This document shows, in pieces, positions 53,009 through 62,486 of a stretch of DNA of 62,488 nt (the first letter of the stretch is position 1; every line of letters starts with the position of its first letter). Source of the DNA: Burkholderia aenigmatica (lineage in GTDB: Bacteria; Pseudomonadota; Gammaproteobacteria; Burkholderiales; Burkholderiaceae); contig NZ_CABVQC010000057.1 in the NCBI RefSeq assembly GCF_902499175.1, positions 1 to 62,488 of the forward strand, written 5' to 3'. The position numbers and the translations under genes are program-made. The notes below the pieces were generated by a model, which ran no database searches, was not told where the DNA came from, and saw only the letters and a list, made by a program, of their open reading frames with translations.

Positions 53009-54288
53009 TGGAGACCTCCGTGCACAAGCAATTGATCGTGAAACTGCGCCGCGCGCTCGCATTCGCCGGCGTCCTGTGCGCCGTCGCGGGCTCGGCATTC
53101 GCGCAGCCGTCGAACGACGCCGCGACCGTCCGGCGGGGCGAGTACCTTGCGCGTGCGGGCGACTGCATCGCGTGCCATACGGTGCCGGGCGAGAAGCTCT
53201 TCGCGGGCGGCCGCGAGATGCCGACGCCATTCGGCACGCTGTACTCGCCGAACATCACGCCCGACGACGGAACCGGCATCGGCAAATGGACGGCCGACGA
53301 GTTCTTCTCGATGATGCACACCGGCCGGTCGCGCGACGGCTCGCTGCTGTATCCGGCCATGCCGTTCGCCGCGTACACCAAGGTGACGCGCGCGGATTCC
53401 GATGCGATCTTCGCGTACCTGCGCTCGGTGCCGCCTGTGAAGCTGGCAAACCGGCCGCACGACCTGCGCTTTCCGTATAACAACCGGCAACTCCTGATCG
53501 GCTGGCGCACGCTGTACTTCAAGGAAGGCGAGTATCAGCCGGATACCACGAAGTCGACCGAATGGAACCGCGGCGCGTATCTCGTGCAAGGGCTCGGCCA
53601 TTGCTCGATGTGCCACACCGCGATCAATGCGCTGGGCGGCAGCTCGGAAGCGAACGCGTTCGAAGGCGGGCTGATACCGATGCAGGCGTGGTATGCGCCG
53701 TCGCTCACGTCGAACAAGGAAGCGGGGCTCGGCGAGTGGAACATCGCCGAAATCACCGACCTGCTACAAGCGGGCGCGTCGCATCGCGGCACGGTGTATG
53801 GCCCGATGGCGGAAGTCGTCTACAACAGCTTGCAGCACCTGTCCGACGATGACGTGCGTGCGATGGCCGTCTACCTGAAGTCGCTGCCGCAACGCGGGAG
53901 CGAAGCCGCGTCCGCGCGGCCGACGAAGGTGCCCGCGTCGGAGCAGGCGCGACTCAACAAGCTCGGCGCGAAGATCTACGGCGCCCAGTGCGCAAGTTGT
54001 CATGGCAAGACCGGCCTCGGCAAGCCGCCGGCGTTCCCGCCGCTCGCGGGCAACCAGTCGATCCAGATGACGTCCGCGGTGAACCCGATCCGCATGGTGC
54101 TGAATGGCGGATACGCGCCCGGCACCACGAAGAACCCCGAACCCTACGGCATGCCGCCTTTCGCCCAGTCGCTGTCGGACGACGAGGTGGCGGCCGTGAC
54201 GACCTTCATCCGGACCGCCTGGGGCAACCGCGGCACGCCGGTTTCCGCGAAGGAAGCCAATGCGCTGCGTTCGGCTCCGCTCTATTGA
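53008..54288 (+). CDS. Tri-heme cytochrome c (alcohol/gluconate dehydrogenase cytochrome subunit type)
   Basis: 426 residues. After a signal peptide ending SAFAQP come three heme sites: CIACH (53-57), CSMCH (199-203) and CASCH (328-332). This is the architecture of the membrane-linked cytochrome subunits of alcohol and gluconate dehydrogenases. Here no dehydrogenase gene is adjacent, so it probably feeds the ba3 oxidase. The ATG at 53008 overlaps the stop upstream; GTG at 53020 with GGAG six bases upstream is an alternative start. Electron source unknown. Confidence 0.85.
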   Translation: METSVHKQLIVKLRRALAFAGVLCAVAGSAFAQPSNDAATVRRGEYLARAGDCIACHTVPGEKLFAGGREMPTPFGTLYSPNITPDDGTGIGKWTADEFFSMMHTGRSRDGSLLYPAMPFAAYTKVTRADSDAIFAYLRSVPPVKLANRPHDLRFPYNNRQLLIGWRTLYFKEGEYQPDTTKSTEWNRGAYLVQGLGHCSMCHTAINALGGSSEANAFEGGLIPMQAWYAPSLTSNKEAGLGEWNIAEITDLLQAGASHRGTVYGPMAEVVYNSLQHLSDDDVRAMAVYLKSLPQRGSEAASARPTKVPASEQARLNKLGAKIYGAQCASCHGKTGLGKPPAFPPLAGNQSIQMTSAVNPIRMVLNGGYAPGTTKNPEPYGMPPFAQSLSDDEVAAVTTFIRTAWGNRGTPVSAKEANALRSAPLY

Positions 54289-54295
54289 GGACATC

Positions 54296-54478
54296 ATGAG
54301 CGACACATTTCAACGGCCCGGCAACGGTCCCGAACCGCACGACGACGCGGTTGACGAGATCGTCCGCGCGGGTCCGCACGGCGCGCTCGCGCTCGCAGGC
54401 ACCGCAACCGCGATCGTGATCGCACTGTGGTTTGCCTTCTACTTTTTCGTTTTCCTGCCCCGCGGCCTGATCCAGTAA
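54296..54478 (+). CDS. Small single-span protein in the cytochrome ba3 oxidase operon
   Basis: 60 residues. Polar N-terminus, then one hydrophobic segment (ALALAGTATAIVIALWFAFYFF) near residues 31-52, and a short end FLPRGLIQ. It lies eight bases after the tri-heme gene and eleven before coxB. A single-helix subunit IIa occurs in ba3-type oxidases, and this fits that role by position and topology. No motif proves it. Confidence 0.65.
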   Translation: MSDTFQRPGNGPEPHDDAVDEIVRAGPHGALALAGTATAIVIALWFAFYFFVFLPRGLIQ

Positions 54479-54488
54479 CCGGGTTCCC

Positions 54489-55061
54489 ATGTCCAAACAA
54501 CCTTTGCCAGACCGTCTCGACGGCGCGCAGCTCGCGGCCCGGATCGAGCGCAGATGGGCGATCCTGGCCGTCGGCCTGATGGTCCTCCTCGTCGCCATGA
54601 TGGTATACACCGGCCTGCATTGGGCCATGATGCCGCCGTCTCGCGTCGAGACGGTCGACCCGACGACGCTGCACGTCTCGGGCGAATTCATCGAGAGCAA
54701 CCTCGGTACCGCGCGCGAGCCGGACGGCTCTGTCACGGTGCGCGTGATCGGCCAGCAGTACTCGTTCACGCCGCAGTGCATTCTGGTGCCGGCGAACACG
54801 CCGGTGACGTTCCGCGCGACGAGTGCGGACGTCGTGCACGGCTTCCTCATCACCGACACCAACATCAATTCGATGCTCGAGCCGGGCTACGTCGCAACGT
54901 TCCGGACGACCTTCAACAAGCCGAAGGACCACCTGATGCCGTGCCACGAATATTGCGGAACCGGCCACGAGGGGATGTGGGCGCACGTCAAGGTGATTGA
55001 TCGTGCGGAATTCGACAAACTGGCGTCCGGCGCGCGGAGACTGAGCTGTGTTAAAGAATAA
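54489..55061 (+). CDS. cbaB: ba3-type cytochrome c oxidase subunit II
   Basis: 190 residues. One N-terminal membrane span and a cupredoxin domain with the CuA site: His117 in VVHGFLI, Cys152 and Cys156 in CHEYCGTGHEGM, His160 and Met163. It takes electrons from cytochrome c. Its last 14 bases overlap the subunit I start. The short form with one span is typical of ba3 oxidases. Confidence 0.92.
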   Translation: MSKQPLPDRLDGAQLAARIERRWAILAVGLMVLLVAMMVYTGLHWAMMPPSRVETVDPTTLHVSGEFIESNLGTAREPDGSVTVRVIGQQYSFTPQCILVPANTPVTFRATSADVVHGFLITDTNINSMLEPGYVATFRTTFNKPKDHLMPCHEYCGTGHEGMWAHVKVIDRAEFDKLASGARRLSCVKE

Positions 55062-56673
55062 TCGACTGGTACTCGCGCATTTCTGGCTCGCGTTCGCGGT
55101 CTTCGGCGTCGCGCTGCTGCTCGGCGCATGGCAGATGCTTGCGCGCAGTCCGCTGCATCCATGGCTCGGCAATCCCGAGCTCTACTATCGCTCGGTGACG
55201 GCGCACGGCTCCGTGATGGGCTACGTATTCCCGACGCTGATCGCGATGGGCTTCGGCTATGCGATCAACGAGCTCGCGCTCAAGATGCCGCTGGTCGGCC
55301 GCAAATGGGCGTGGGCCGGCCTGGGGCTGATCGCGGTCGGCTCGGTCGTCGCGATGGTGCCCGTGTCGCTCGGCCTGTCGTCCGTCCTCTACACGTTCTA
55401 TCCGCCGATGATCGGCAGCCCGTTCTACTACCTCGGCGTCGTCCTCGTCGTCGTCGGTTCGTGGATCTGGGTCGCGCTGACGTCGGTGAACCTGTACGTA
55501 TGGAAGAAGGCGAATCCCGGCGTGCCGATCCCGCTTGCGATGTTCGCGAACGTCGCGGGCGCGTATCTGTGGGGCTGGACCTCGATCGGCGCCGCAATCG
55601 AGATCCTGTTCCAGATCCTGCCGGTCGCGGTGGGGCTCAAGACGACGATCGACGCCGGTCTCGCCCGCGTGTTCTTCTCGTGGACGCTGCATGCGATCGT
55701 GTACTTCTGGCTGATTCCGGCGTATATCGCGTATTACACGCTCGTGCCGCGCGCTATCGGCGGCAAGCTGTACAGCGACGGCATGGCGCGCATCTCGTTC
55801 ATCCTGTTCCTCGTCGGCGCGATGCCGATCGGCATTCACCACCTGTTCGCCGATCCTCAGGTGGGCTCCGGCTTCAAGTTCCTGCAGTCGGTGTTCACGG
55901 CGATCGTCGCGGTGCCGACGCTCCTCACCGTGTTCACCGTGTGCGCGTCGGTCGAGATCGCCGCGCGGCTGCGCGGCGGCAAGGGGGCGTTCGGTTGGCT
56001 GCGCGCGCTGCCGTGGCATGAGCCGATGATGCTTGCCGTCGCGTTCTCGTTCGTGATGCTCGGCTTCGGCGGTGCGGGCGGGCTCATCAACATGAGCTAC
56101 CAACTCGATTCGACGATTCACAACACGCAGTGGATCACGGGCCACTTTCACCTGATCTTCGGCGGCGCGGTCGTCATCATGTACTTCGCGATCGCGTACG
56201 AGCTGTGGCCGTATCTGACGGGCCGTGCGCTCGGCAGCGCGCGTCTCGTCAAGACGCAGCTCTGGCTGTGGTTCGTCGGGATGATCGTCACGACGTTCCC
56301 GTGGCATTACGTCGGCATCCTAGGCATGCCGCGCCGGATGGCCTATTACGACTACAGCGATCCCGCGCTTGCGCCGCAGGCGATCTGGGTGATCCTGTCG
56401 GTGATCGGCGCGCTGATCCTGGTCGCGTCGGCGGTGCTCTTCTTCGTCGTGCTGATACGCGGCCATCGCGGCGCGAAGATCAAGCCCGCGGAGTTCACGT
56501 TCAGCTCGGCCGTGCACGAGCCGAAGAAGCTGCCCATCGCGCTCAACAGCTTCGGGCTGTGGATCGCGCTGATGATCGGCCTCACGGTCGTCAACTACGG
56601 CTACCCGATCGCACAGTTGATGGTGCTCAAGCAGCCGTCGGTACCAGCCATCTACCTGGGGACGCAACGATGA
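55048..56673 (+). CDS. cbaA: ba3-type cytochrome c oxidase subunit I
   Basis: 541 residues, about 13 membrane spans. Heme and copper ligands are seen: His53 (TAHGSVMGY), His215 (WTLHAIVYFWLIPAY, with the Tyr of the His-Tyr pair), His264-His265 (GIHHLFADP) and His366/His368 (GHFHLIFGG). It reduces O2 to water with proton pumping, probably as a high-affinity oxidase. GTG start inside the cbaB end. The stop overlaps the next cytochrome gene. Confidence 0.95.
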   Translation: MLKNNRLVLAHFWLAFAVFGVALLLGAWQMLARSPLHPWLGNPELYYRSVTAHGSVMGYVFPTLIAMGFGYAINELALKMPLVGRKWAWAGLGLIAVGSVVAMVPVSLGLSSVLYTFYPPMIGSPFYYLGVVLVVVGSWIWVALTSVNLYVWKKANPGVPIPLAMFANVAGAYLWGWTSIGAAIEILFQILPVAVGLKTTIDAGLARVFFSWTLHAIVYFWLIPAYIAYYTLVPRAIGGKLYSDGMARISFILFLVGAMPIGIHHLFADPQVGSGFKFLQSVFTAIVAVPTLLTVFTVCASVEIAARLRGGKGAFGWLRALPWHEPMMLAVAFSFVMLGFGGAGGLINMSYQLDSTIHNTQWITGHFHLIFGGAVVIMYFAIAYELWPYLTGRALGSARLVKTQLWLWFVGMIVTTFPWHYVGILGMPRRMAYYDYSDPALAPQAIWVILSVIGALILVASAVLFFVVLIRGHRGAKIKPAEFTFSSAVHEPKKLPIALNSFGLWIALMIGLTVVNYGYPIAQLMVLKQPSVPAIYLGTQR

Positions 56674-57452
56674 GCACGGAACGCCTGTTTTCGCTTCGCA
56701 ACCGCTGGTTTACCGTGAGCGTCGGGATCACGCTGTTCACGGTGGCCGCGTCGGTGCTGATCGGTTTCGTCTGGCTGCCGTCCGTGCAGAAGGATGCGCA
56801 GTTCCAGGGAATCTGGAATGCGATCTGCAGCGCGGCTGGCGTGCCGCGGGCGTGGCTGGCCTCGCAGCCGGAGCCGTCGACGATCAAGACCAGCACGGTG
56901 GTCGTCACGCCGCAGATGATGTCGAAGACGGACAGCCTGTCGATCGGCCGCGGCGCGACGCTCGCGATGCGCTGCACGATGTGTCATGGCGCGCGAGGCA
57001 TGAGCGACGCGGATTCGCCGAACCTCGCGGGCCAGTATGCGGCGGTCGTCTACAAGCAACTGAAGGACTTCCAGGCGGGGGCACGCACGAACGCGGTGAT
57101 GGAGTCGATGGCAGCGAATCTGTCCGACCAGGACATGCGCGATCTGGCGGCGTACTACGCGTACTTGCCGCGCGCCGTGACGAAGTCTGCGGTGAATCCG
57201 CCGAAGATCGTCGCGAGCGGCGCGCCGATGCGCAACATCGCGCCATGCGCGTCGTGCCACGGGGGGATGGACAACAAGGTCGGCGGGCCATGGCTCGAAG
57301 GCGAGCCCGAGGCCTACATCAAGACGCAGTTGCAGGCATTTGCGTCGGGTGCGCGGCACAACGACATCAGCGAGCAGATGCGCAATGTGGCGCGGCAGAT
57401 GACGCCTGATGAAATCGCTGCCGCTGCACGGTATTACGCCGGCCGACAGTGA
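56670..57452 (+). CDS. Membrane-anchored di-heme cytochrome c (c4-like)
   Basis: 260 residues. An N-terminal span (TVSVGITLFTVAASVLIGFVW) serves as an anchor. CTMCH (102-106) and CASCH (193-197) mark two c4-type heme domains. The ATG overlaps the cbaA stop (ATGA). Third c-type cytochrome of the operon, likely the immediate donor to the CuA site. The gap 57453-57671 after it has no feature. Confidence 0.9.
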   Translation: MSTERLFSLRNRWFTVSVGITLFTVAASVLIGFVWLPSVQKDAQFQGIWNAICSAAGVPRAWLASQPEPSTIKTSTVVVTPQMMSKTDSLSIGRGATLAMRCTMCHGARGMSDADSPNLAGQYAAVVYKQLKDFQAGARTNAVMESMAANLSDQDMRDLAAYYAYLPRAVTKSAVNPPKIVASGAPMRNIAPCASCHGGMDNKVGGPWLEGEPEAYIKTQLQAFASGARHNDISEQMRNVARQMTPDEIAAAARYYAGRQ

Positions 57453-57671
57453 CAGGAGAGGTGAACAGCGGCATTTCCGCTCGTCGGCCGGTGATGCCGT
57501 TGTTGGCATGATCGATAGCCGATGGGGCAGCACGTTGGGAAGAATGCGGCGGCAATCGATGCCGAAGTGCTGTTCAGACCCGTACCTGCGTGACCTGAAC
57601 CTGCTCAACGGCAGGTTCATCCGGGTTTCCTGGAGAAAGCCTGGACATTATCACTTGGTCGAGGTCTGATT

Positions 57672-58283
57672 TCAGGCATTACTACGATAAGGCACGAAAC
57701 GCTGTCCGGCACTGTAGAGCCCTAACCCCTTATCGCCCTTGAAGCCTGCGTCGATCAAACTGTCGGCCAATGTGGCTGTGATCAATAGGTCTCCGGACTC
57801 CGCGTCCCGGGCGATCAGATCCATGCCCAGGACGTTGTCGAGAAACCAGGTCTTATTGAAGTAGAGCAAATTTCCCTCGTCGTCTCGTTCGGCTTCGGAG
57901 CGAGTGTGGTCGATCGCGTTAACGGCCTTTACGGCGTTGACGATATAAAACCGTTGGCTGACTTCCTGATGGTCGGCTACCAGGCGCAGGGGCTGGATCA
58001 GCTCGACGTCTGCCGGCGCCTGGGCGCCGAGAAAGCCCGCCAAGCGCGCCGACACCAGGGGAATGCCTCCCAGCAGCCACAGGCAATCGTGCTCCAGCAG
58101 CTTCTTCACCTTGCACTGGAAGAACACCGACGGCGCGTCCATTGCCGGCGGATACGGCCGCCCATCCAGTAGGGCCAGGTAGTCGAAATCTGAGCCGGAA
58201 GTCACATAAGAGCCGGCCTCAGCGTCATATGAGCCAATCAGTTTCTCGTTGTGGCGAATTGGGGGCTTCCAGCTCAAGATCAT
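57672..58283 (-). CDS. Imm11/DUF1629-like immunity-type protein
   Basis: 203 residues. The part from FLGAQAPADVELIQPLRLVA through QRFYIVNAVKAVNAIDHTRS to DSLIDAGFKGDKGLGLY resembles Imm11/DUF1629 proteins, which often neutralise polymorphic toxins. Its ATG shares one base with the stop of the upstream gene (TGATG on the minus strand), so the two are coupled. No toxin gene of the usual kind is next to it. The base composition is lower in GC than in the oxidase operon, which suggests acquisition. The family call is by eye and should be checked. Confidence 0.6.
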   Translation of the reverse strand: MILSWKPPIRHNEKLIGSYDAEAGSYVTSGSDFDYLALLDGRPYPPAMDAPSVFFQCKVKKLLEHDCLWLLGGIPLVSARLAGFLGAQAPADVELIQPLRLVADHQEVSQRFYIVNAVKAVNAIDHTRSEAERDDEGNLLYFNKTWFLDNVLGMDLIARDAESGDLLITATLADSLIDAGFKGDKGLGLYSAGQRFVPYRSNA

Positions 58284-58912
58284 CAGCTTCCGACACTCCC
58301 CAATAGCTGCATGTTGAACGATTCTTTCTGTTCCCGGTGGTTGGTATAACCAAGGGTCTGCTCGCTCAGGATTCTGGCCAGGACGTCCTCATCCGGCTTC
58401 ATGCCATTGCTGCGCAAGGCGACAAAGATAAGTGGAACTGGGTAGGAGTAGTACTTTGGCCTGGCGATCACATCGTTCACCAGGCCGGGGCCGAGGTTGA
58501 GGAGGTTGGAGACAATCGGCAAGTCAATCTCCCGGAGCCTGCGAAGCAACCCCTGGCAGGTGGTTTCGATGCCTTGCTCCGTGACGGGCAGTAGTGGGCA
58601 GGCATCGTCTTCGGTGACGGTCGACATGCTGTAGACGAGTTTTGCGTTTGGCAGGTTTGACGGATAGGGCGGACCTATGCGATCGAGCTCCGCCCGTAGG
58701 GTTGGATGCTCGACGAAGATAATGGTTTCGTAGGCCCTGATATTGGCCAAGTATTCGAAGTGCAGGGTCGCCACGGCCCCCGATTCCTTGTGGCTGACCG
58801 TGATTTTGTTCTTGGTGACTTTCACGCCGGGATGGCCCGCGAACTCGCCCTTTAAAAAAAACTGGAGTGCCTTTTCAAAGTTACTGCGCAACTCCTTGGT
58901 GTCTGCTTTCAT
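58283..58912 (-). CDS. Unrecognised 209-residue protein coupled to the Imm11-like gene
   Basis: 209 residues, no signal peptide and no membrane span. The N-terminal part is charged (MKADTKELRSNFEKALQFFL), the middle has YLANIRAYETIIFVEHPTLR, and the C-terminus has PVPLIFVALRSNGMKPDEDV. I do not recognise the family. It overlaps the downstream gene by one base, so they form a two-gene unit. It could be a partner or second immunity protein, or an effector; the data do not decide. Lower GC than the flanks. Confidence 0.75.
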   Translation of the reverse strand: MKADTKELRSNFEKALQFFLKGEFAGHPGVKVTKNKITVSHKESGAVATLHFEYLANIRAYETIIFVEHPTLRAELDRIGPPYPSNLPNAKLVYSMSTVTEDDACPLLPVTEQGIETTCQGLLRRLREIDLPIVSNLLNLGPGLVNDVIARPKYYSYPVPLIFVALRSNGMKPDEDVLARILSEQTLGYTNHREQKESFNMQLLGSVGS

Positions 58913-59156
58913 TTCTTGATTGCCCGTTCAATAGCGAAGAGACCAGAGCAAGGGGTTCCAGGCCGGAACCGCCGAAAATTCCGTCGGAAATAGAGAGGGC
59001 GGCACCGCGTTGAACAGCGATTCGTTGTTAGCGGCCGCGCCGCGCATCGGCGTGCTCGTCATTGATCTCGGGTACCTACGTCGTGCAGGGCCGACCGAGG
59101 CATTTCAACGGCCGGTTAGTGCGTAGAGTAGGTGAGTCGCCCCGACTGCCTTTTAC

Positions 59157-59804
59157 TCAAGGTGTTGGGTTCAACCATTCAGTTAATCCTTCTCTCGCAT
59201 TTAAATCGAGGAACGTCTGCCTTCCACGAAGTCGCTGTATGTAGCCCGCGAGATTTGGCCACGAAGTCGCCGGACGGGGCATATTGCGCGTCCAGCGCAT
59301 AAGCATGAGTGCCAGGAAGTCAGCGGTACTCAAGCGGTTGTTGATCAGAAACTGGCGGCCATCTCCGAGCAAACTGTTTAGGTGCTCCATGGCCCCTTCT
59401 ATTTGGCCGCATGCAAACTCTTTCACTGCCGCCGCGTTTTGTGGTTTACCGTCCACCTCCGCATAGAACCAGCTTCGCATCGCCGGCAACAACGTGTTCG
59501 CAAGATAGATCATCGTCTCGAACCACTCGGAGCGCTCGGGTGAGTTCGGTTGCGGTGCGAACCCGGAAGAAGGATGTCGTTCAGCAAGGAGCATCAGTAA
59601 CGCGGTTGATTCTCCTCGTGGTATGCCATCGATCACGAGGGTTGGCACGCGACCGGAGGAATTCAGGCGCAAGTACTCAGGGTTGCGCTGAGCGCCAGTA
59701 TCAATGTCCACGAGTCTTGTTTCGAAGGGTACACCGAGTTCGAGTAGCATCCAGTGCACTGCCATACTTGCTGCGCCCGGTGTGTAATACAGAATGTAGG
59801 ACAT
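59157..59804 (-). CDS. Glutathione S-transferase family protein
   Basis: 215 residues. MSYILYYTPGAASMAVHWML is the thioredoxin-like N-terminal start of GSTs, and GRVPTLVIDGIPRGESTALLM contains the cis-Pro and the Glu-Ser glutathione contacts. The helical C-terminal half follows. The frame extends to 59927, but the conserved start is 59804. Substrate unknown. The gap 58913-59156 has no gene. Confidence 0.85.
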   Translation of the reverse strand: MSYILYYTPGAASMAVHWMLLELGVPFETRLVDIDTGAQRNPEYLRLNSSGRVPTLVIDGIPRGESTALLMLLAERHPSSGFAPQPNSPERSEWFETMIYLANTLLPAMRSWFYAEVDGKPQNAAAVKEFACGQIEGAMEHLNSLLGDGRQFLINNRLSTADFLALMLMRWTRNMPRPATSWPNLAGYIQRLRGRQTFLDLNAREGLTEWLNPTP

Positions 59805-60056
59805 GGTTTGATCCCGGTCTCGAGTTGAACTGCCGATATTTTGTTGCCAATGTGGGATGCTAGGTGCGTGGCAAGTCTGCCCATTGGATTTTTCAAGTTC
59901 CAGGGGGATTTGCTGAGATAGGAGCAATCGTCAAGACTGGTGTATGCGGGTTGGTCGACATGATCAGGCTGCCAACGATTGAGGAGCCGGTGAGCTTTCA
60001 ATCACCGGGGTTGCGTCTCTGAAGGTAATATCCTTCGGAGACTGATCGACTTCGAT
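59805..60056. other. 252-bp gap with no recognised feature
   Basis: AT-richer stretch upstream of the GST gene; probably its promoter. Nothing else is seen. Confidence 0.4.
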
Positions 60057-60278
60057 TTACAGGAGGAACCACGGCACTTCTTTGGTCTGAGCGTGGTTCT
60101 CGGTCGAAACCGCGGGCACGACGAGCAACTCTACCGCCGGTTCAATTTCGTCTTCGTACGAGCGTGAGAATTGTCGCGCAGTTATCTGGTACACCCCCGG
60201 AAGTATGGGTAACCGGACGTGATCGGTGCAACCATCGTTAATGGGACGCAAGTCCGGATATTGAGCGGCCATAGTCAA
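60057..60278 (-). pseudogene. Possible 3' fragment of a gene cut by an IS256-type element
   Basis: A 73-codon minus-strand frame. Its last 52 residues look protein-like (VRLPILPGVYQITARQFSRS, then VELLVVPAVS), but the start is not. The frame begins next to the IS256 transposase relic at 60290, as if the insertion had removed the 5' part. I do not recognise the family. It may also be chance. Confidence 0.25.
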
Positions 60279-60289
60279 CTGCGTGTATA

Positions 60290-60502
60290 TACACTACGAA
60301 CGCTATCGAGAACATCAACTCGCAGTTGCGCAAGATCATCAAGACCCGAGGACACTTCCCGACCGATGAGGCCGCCACCAAGCTCATCTGGCTGGCACGG
60401 CGTAATCTCTGCCGATTGGGACGTGCTGCTTATGACCGGAAGGCGGCTATGAACCAGTTCGCCATCCTGTACGAGGATCGATTCGTTCGACCATCCGTGT
60501 GA
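60290..60502 (+). pseudogene. IS256-family transposase C-terminal relic
   Basis: Plus-strand reading YTTNAIENINSQLRKIIKTR, then GHFPTDEAATKLIWLARRN, later KAAMNQFAILYEDRF. This is the C-terminal end of IS256-type (Mutator-like) transposases. The stretch between (about 60405-60445) is out of the usual reading, as if one base was lost and another change partly restores it. The rest of the transposase is missing. The element end is probably near 60540 (CCTGACACCCCC), and 60541-60863 holds no gene. Confidence 0.75.
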
Positions 60503-60863
60503 ATCTCAACCCGCCTTGGACACGGAAATCCTGACACCCCCGAGAACGTTTGATACCGCGCGCCGGTGCGGTAACGCATCATCGCGCTTCGAGAGACCCA
60601 CTCCACCACAGGGCCGAGCGTACAAAACCAAACCTCTTACTTGTAATCCCAGCTGTGAAACCGATCGGCGCCAGACGGCCGCGTTTTCGAATGCTCAGGC
60701 TAGTTCTCGATCATCTGCCGGGCGCGTTGAGCTGCAGCCCCGGAGTCAGCCCAGGAGTGACATGGGAGCAATCGATCTGAGTCTGTTACTAACAAGCCGT
60801 CTGCATCGCCGGCTGGCGAGTGTGGACTAACCGGCCCCGACAGCCATAACTATGTCAGCCGAT

Positions 60864-61442
60864 CTATGCGATAGCGCCGTGCTCCGCTGCCAACATGGAT
60901 CGAAACTGCGCGACAATCTCAGGTGGCAACCCTGCGCTTTCAAACACAGCACAGGTGAAGCTGACCGGCGCGGGGCCGGGTGCAGTTATTATGCCGTCCG
61001 CAACAACGGCTGCCGTGCTGTGTCGATAAAGTGCGGCGCCCTCATAGCCAGCGCCGTTTTGACTTAAGAAGTTGGCGTTGTTCGAGGTATGGGGAACAGT
61101 GTTGAGCAGCCCGGCTCGCGCAAGCGCCAGCGTCCCTCCACAGATACCTGCAACGGTCGAGCCATTTGCCCGGACGGCGAGGAGAAATTCCCGCAAATCA
61201 GGGGCTTCCGCGCTTTCCCAAATCATTCCGCCGATGATGACAACAACGTCCGGCTTCCACTCCACGCATTGCTGCAAACTTCCGTCGACCGTCACCATCA
61301 ATCCGCCTTGTGAACGGAAAGCCCCTGGAACAGGGGCGAAAAAGCGAGCGTCGATCCCATAGAACGGTGACGCCGTTCCTGCGATGAAAGCATATTCCCA
61401 GTCCGCAAAACCGGGAGCCAATATCAAGCTCACTCTTGGCAT
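60864..61442 (-). CDS. DJ-1/PfpI family protein
   Basis: 192 residues. MPRVSLILAPGFADWEYAFI and the nucleophile elbow VAGICGGTLALARAGLL with Cys101 fit the DJ-1/PfpI superfamily (glyoxalase, chaperone or regulator subtypes). PDVVVIIGGMIWESAEAPDL lies before it. The subtype is not clear. The frame goes to 61544, but the start at 61442 is the family one. Nothing nearby gives a pathway. Confidence 0.85.
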   Translation of the reverse strand: MPRVSLILAPGFADWEYAFIAGTASPFYGIDARFFAPVPGAFRSQGGLMVTVDGSLQQCVEWKPDVVVIIGGMIWESAEAPDLREFLLAVRANGSTVAGICGGTLALARAGLLNTVPHTSNNANFLSQNGAGYEGAALYRHSTAAVVADGIITAPGPAPVSFTCAVFESAGLPPEIVAQFRSMLAAEHGAIA

Positions 61443-62411
61443 TTCTAATAATTCTCCATGAATGAAAAACAAGGGGGGGCCGCGCCCGGGAAGGCCCCTT
61501 GAATCAACAAGGTTTCCGGTTAAGCTGTCGCGGGCAACGCGCATACTACTTCTTCTTCCAGCCCCGACCGGAGCGGATCGTATTCTTGTTGCGACGTATC
61601 CGCCAACGCTTCATCGCGAGAGCGACGGAGTGTTGCCATACGGCACCGGTTAGGCAAGCTTGCTCACCGTGTGTGCCCATTTCTTTCTCTCGATCAAACT
61701 GTAGAAGTGCTAGCCACCCGCCGTCGGTGTCATGAAAATCTGACCATCGAAATAATCCTGGACGACGAGCGAGATTACGATCAGCCCCATCGCAAAAAGG
61801 TGACCGCAGCCCTGACCTCGGTCGCCGAGCGCGTGCCCGGTGCCTCGATCGCCGGAATGCTGTTGGGCAGCAACGTCGATCAGGCCAGCTCAGGTATCGA
61901 CGACCTGCGCATCGTTCAGCGCGGGAAGGATCGGCTTGAGCTTCGCGAGCGCACGCGGGCTCCGTCGCGCTACCTTATGCTCGGCTTCCTGCGACATATC
62001 GGCATGAATCGGATGACTAACAGACCGATTCATCGCCCCCCGCGAGGCCGCGGTCTCGAATGCAGGCAATCCGATCCGTGCCCCGGAAGCGCGACGAAAA
62101 CGGCGGTCCTTGCCGTATCGAGGCCCCACATCGGTAGATCGCGCAGTATCCGAGCGCTGCCGACATTCGCGTACACAATCGCACGCGGCGTTTCGCAGAT
62201 CAGTTGATATGTGAAGCGCAATCGTAATGGCATCTATATCAAATTTCAACTGACATTCTTTCGGACATGATCGCGGGGCCATTCGCCCGGCGGCCGCATC
62301 CCGCGAAGAGTGTCGGCTGCAGGCCAGCGCGCATTTGTCTACCGCCGGAGAGGGGCTTTTCGTCAGCGGATCGGTGGACTTCGCCACGGCCATCGCGTTG
62401 TGCCGGGTTTA
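61443..62411. other. 969-bp region without a supported gene
   Basis: A plus frame at 61671-62207 has a protein-like middle (LTIEIILDDERDYDQPHRKK...VPGASIAGMLLGSNVDQASS) but a poor end, and I recognise no family. It might be the decayed part of a mobile element, like its surroundings. Minus-strand frames across it do not look better. Left as uncertain. Confidence 0.4.
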
Positions 62412-62486
62412 CTAGTGCAGTGTTCCGTTCTGTTTGGAACTTAAGCGACTGTTGGCGCGAATGACCTTCTGCAAGATGTCGCGCGC
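62412..62486 (-). CDS. 3' end of a minus-strand gene, probably a transposase (partial)
   Basis: A frame comes from the right edge and ends at TAG (62414-62412 on the minus strand). Its 24 residues ARDILQKVIRANSRLSSKQN-GTLH look like the C-terminal tail seen in IS630-like transposases. The rest is outside the window, so this is only suggestive. It agrees with the mobile-element debris to the left. Confidence 0.4.
   Translation of the reverse strand, partial: ARDILQKVIRANSRLSSKQNGTLH

Noticed and set aside
52124..53230. A 368-codon minus-strand frame over the first cytochrome gene
   Set aside because: It is antisense to a clear di-heme cytochrome gene, Arg/Pro-rich, and has no motif.
61671..62207. 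A 178-codon plus-strand gene
   Set aside because: The middle looks protein-like, but the start and end do not. There is no ribosome site or family, and it sits among mobile debris, so it is reported only as a region.
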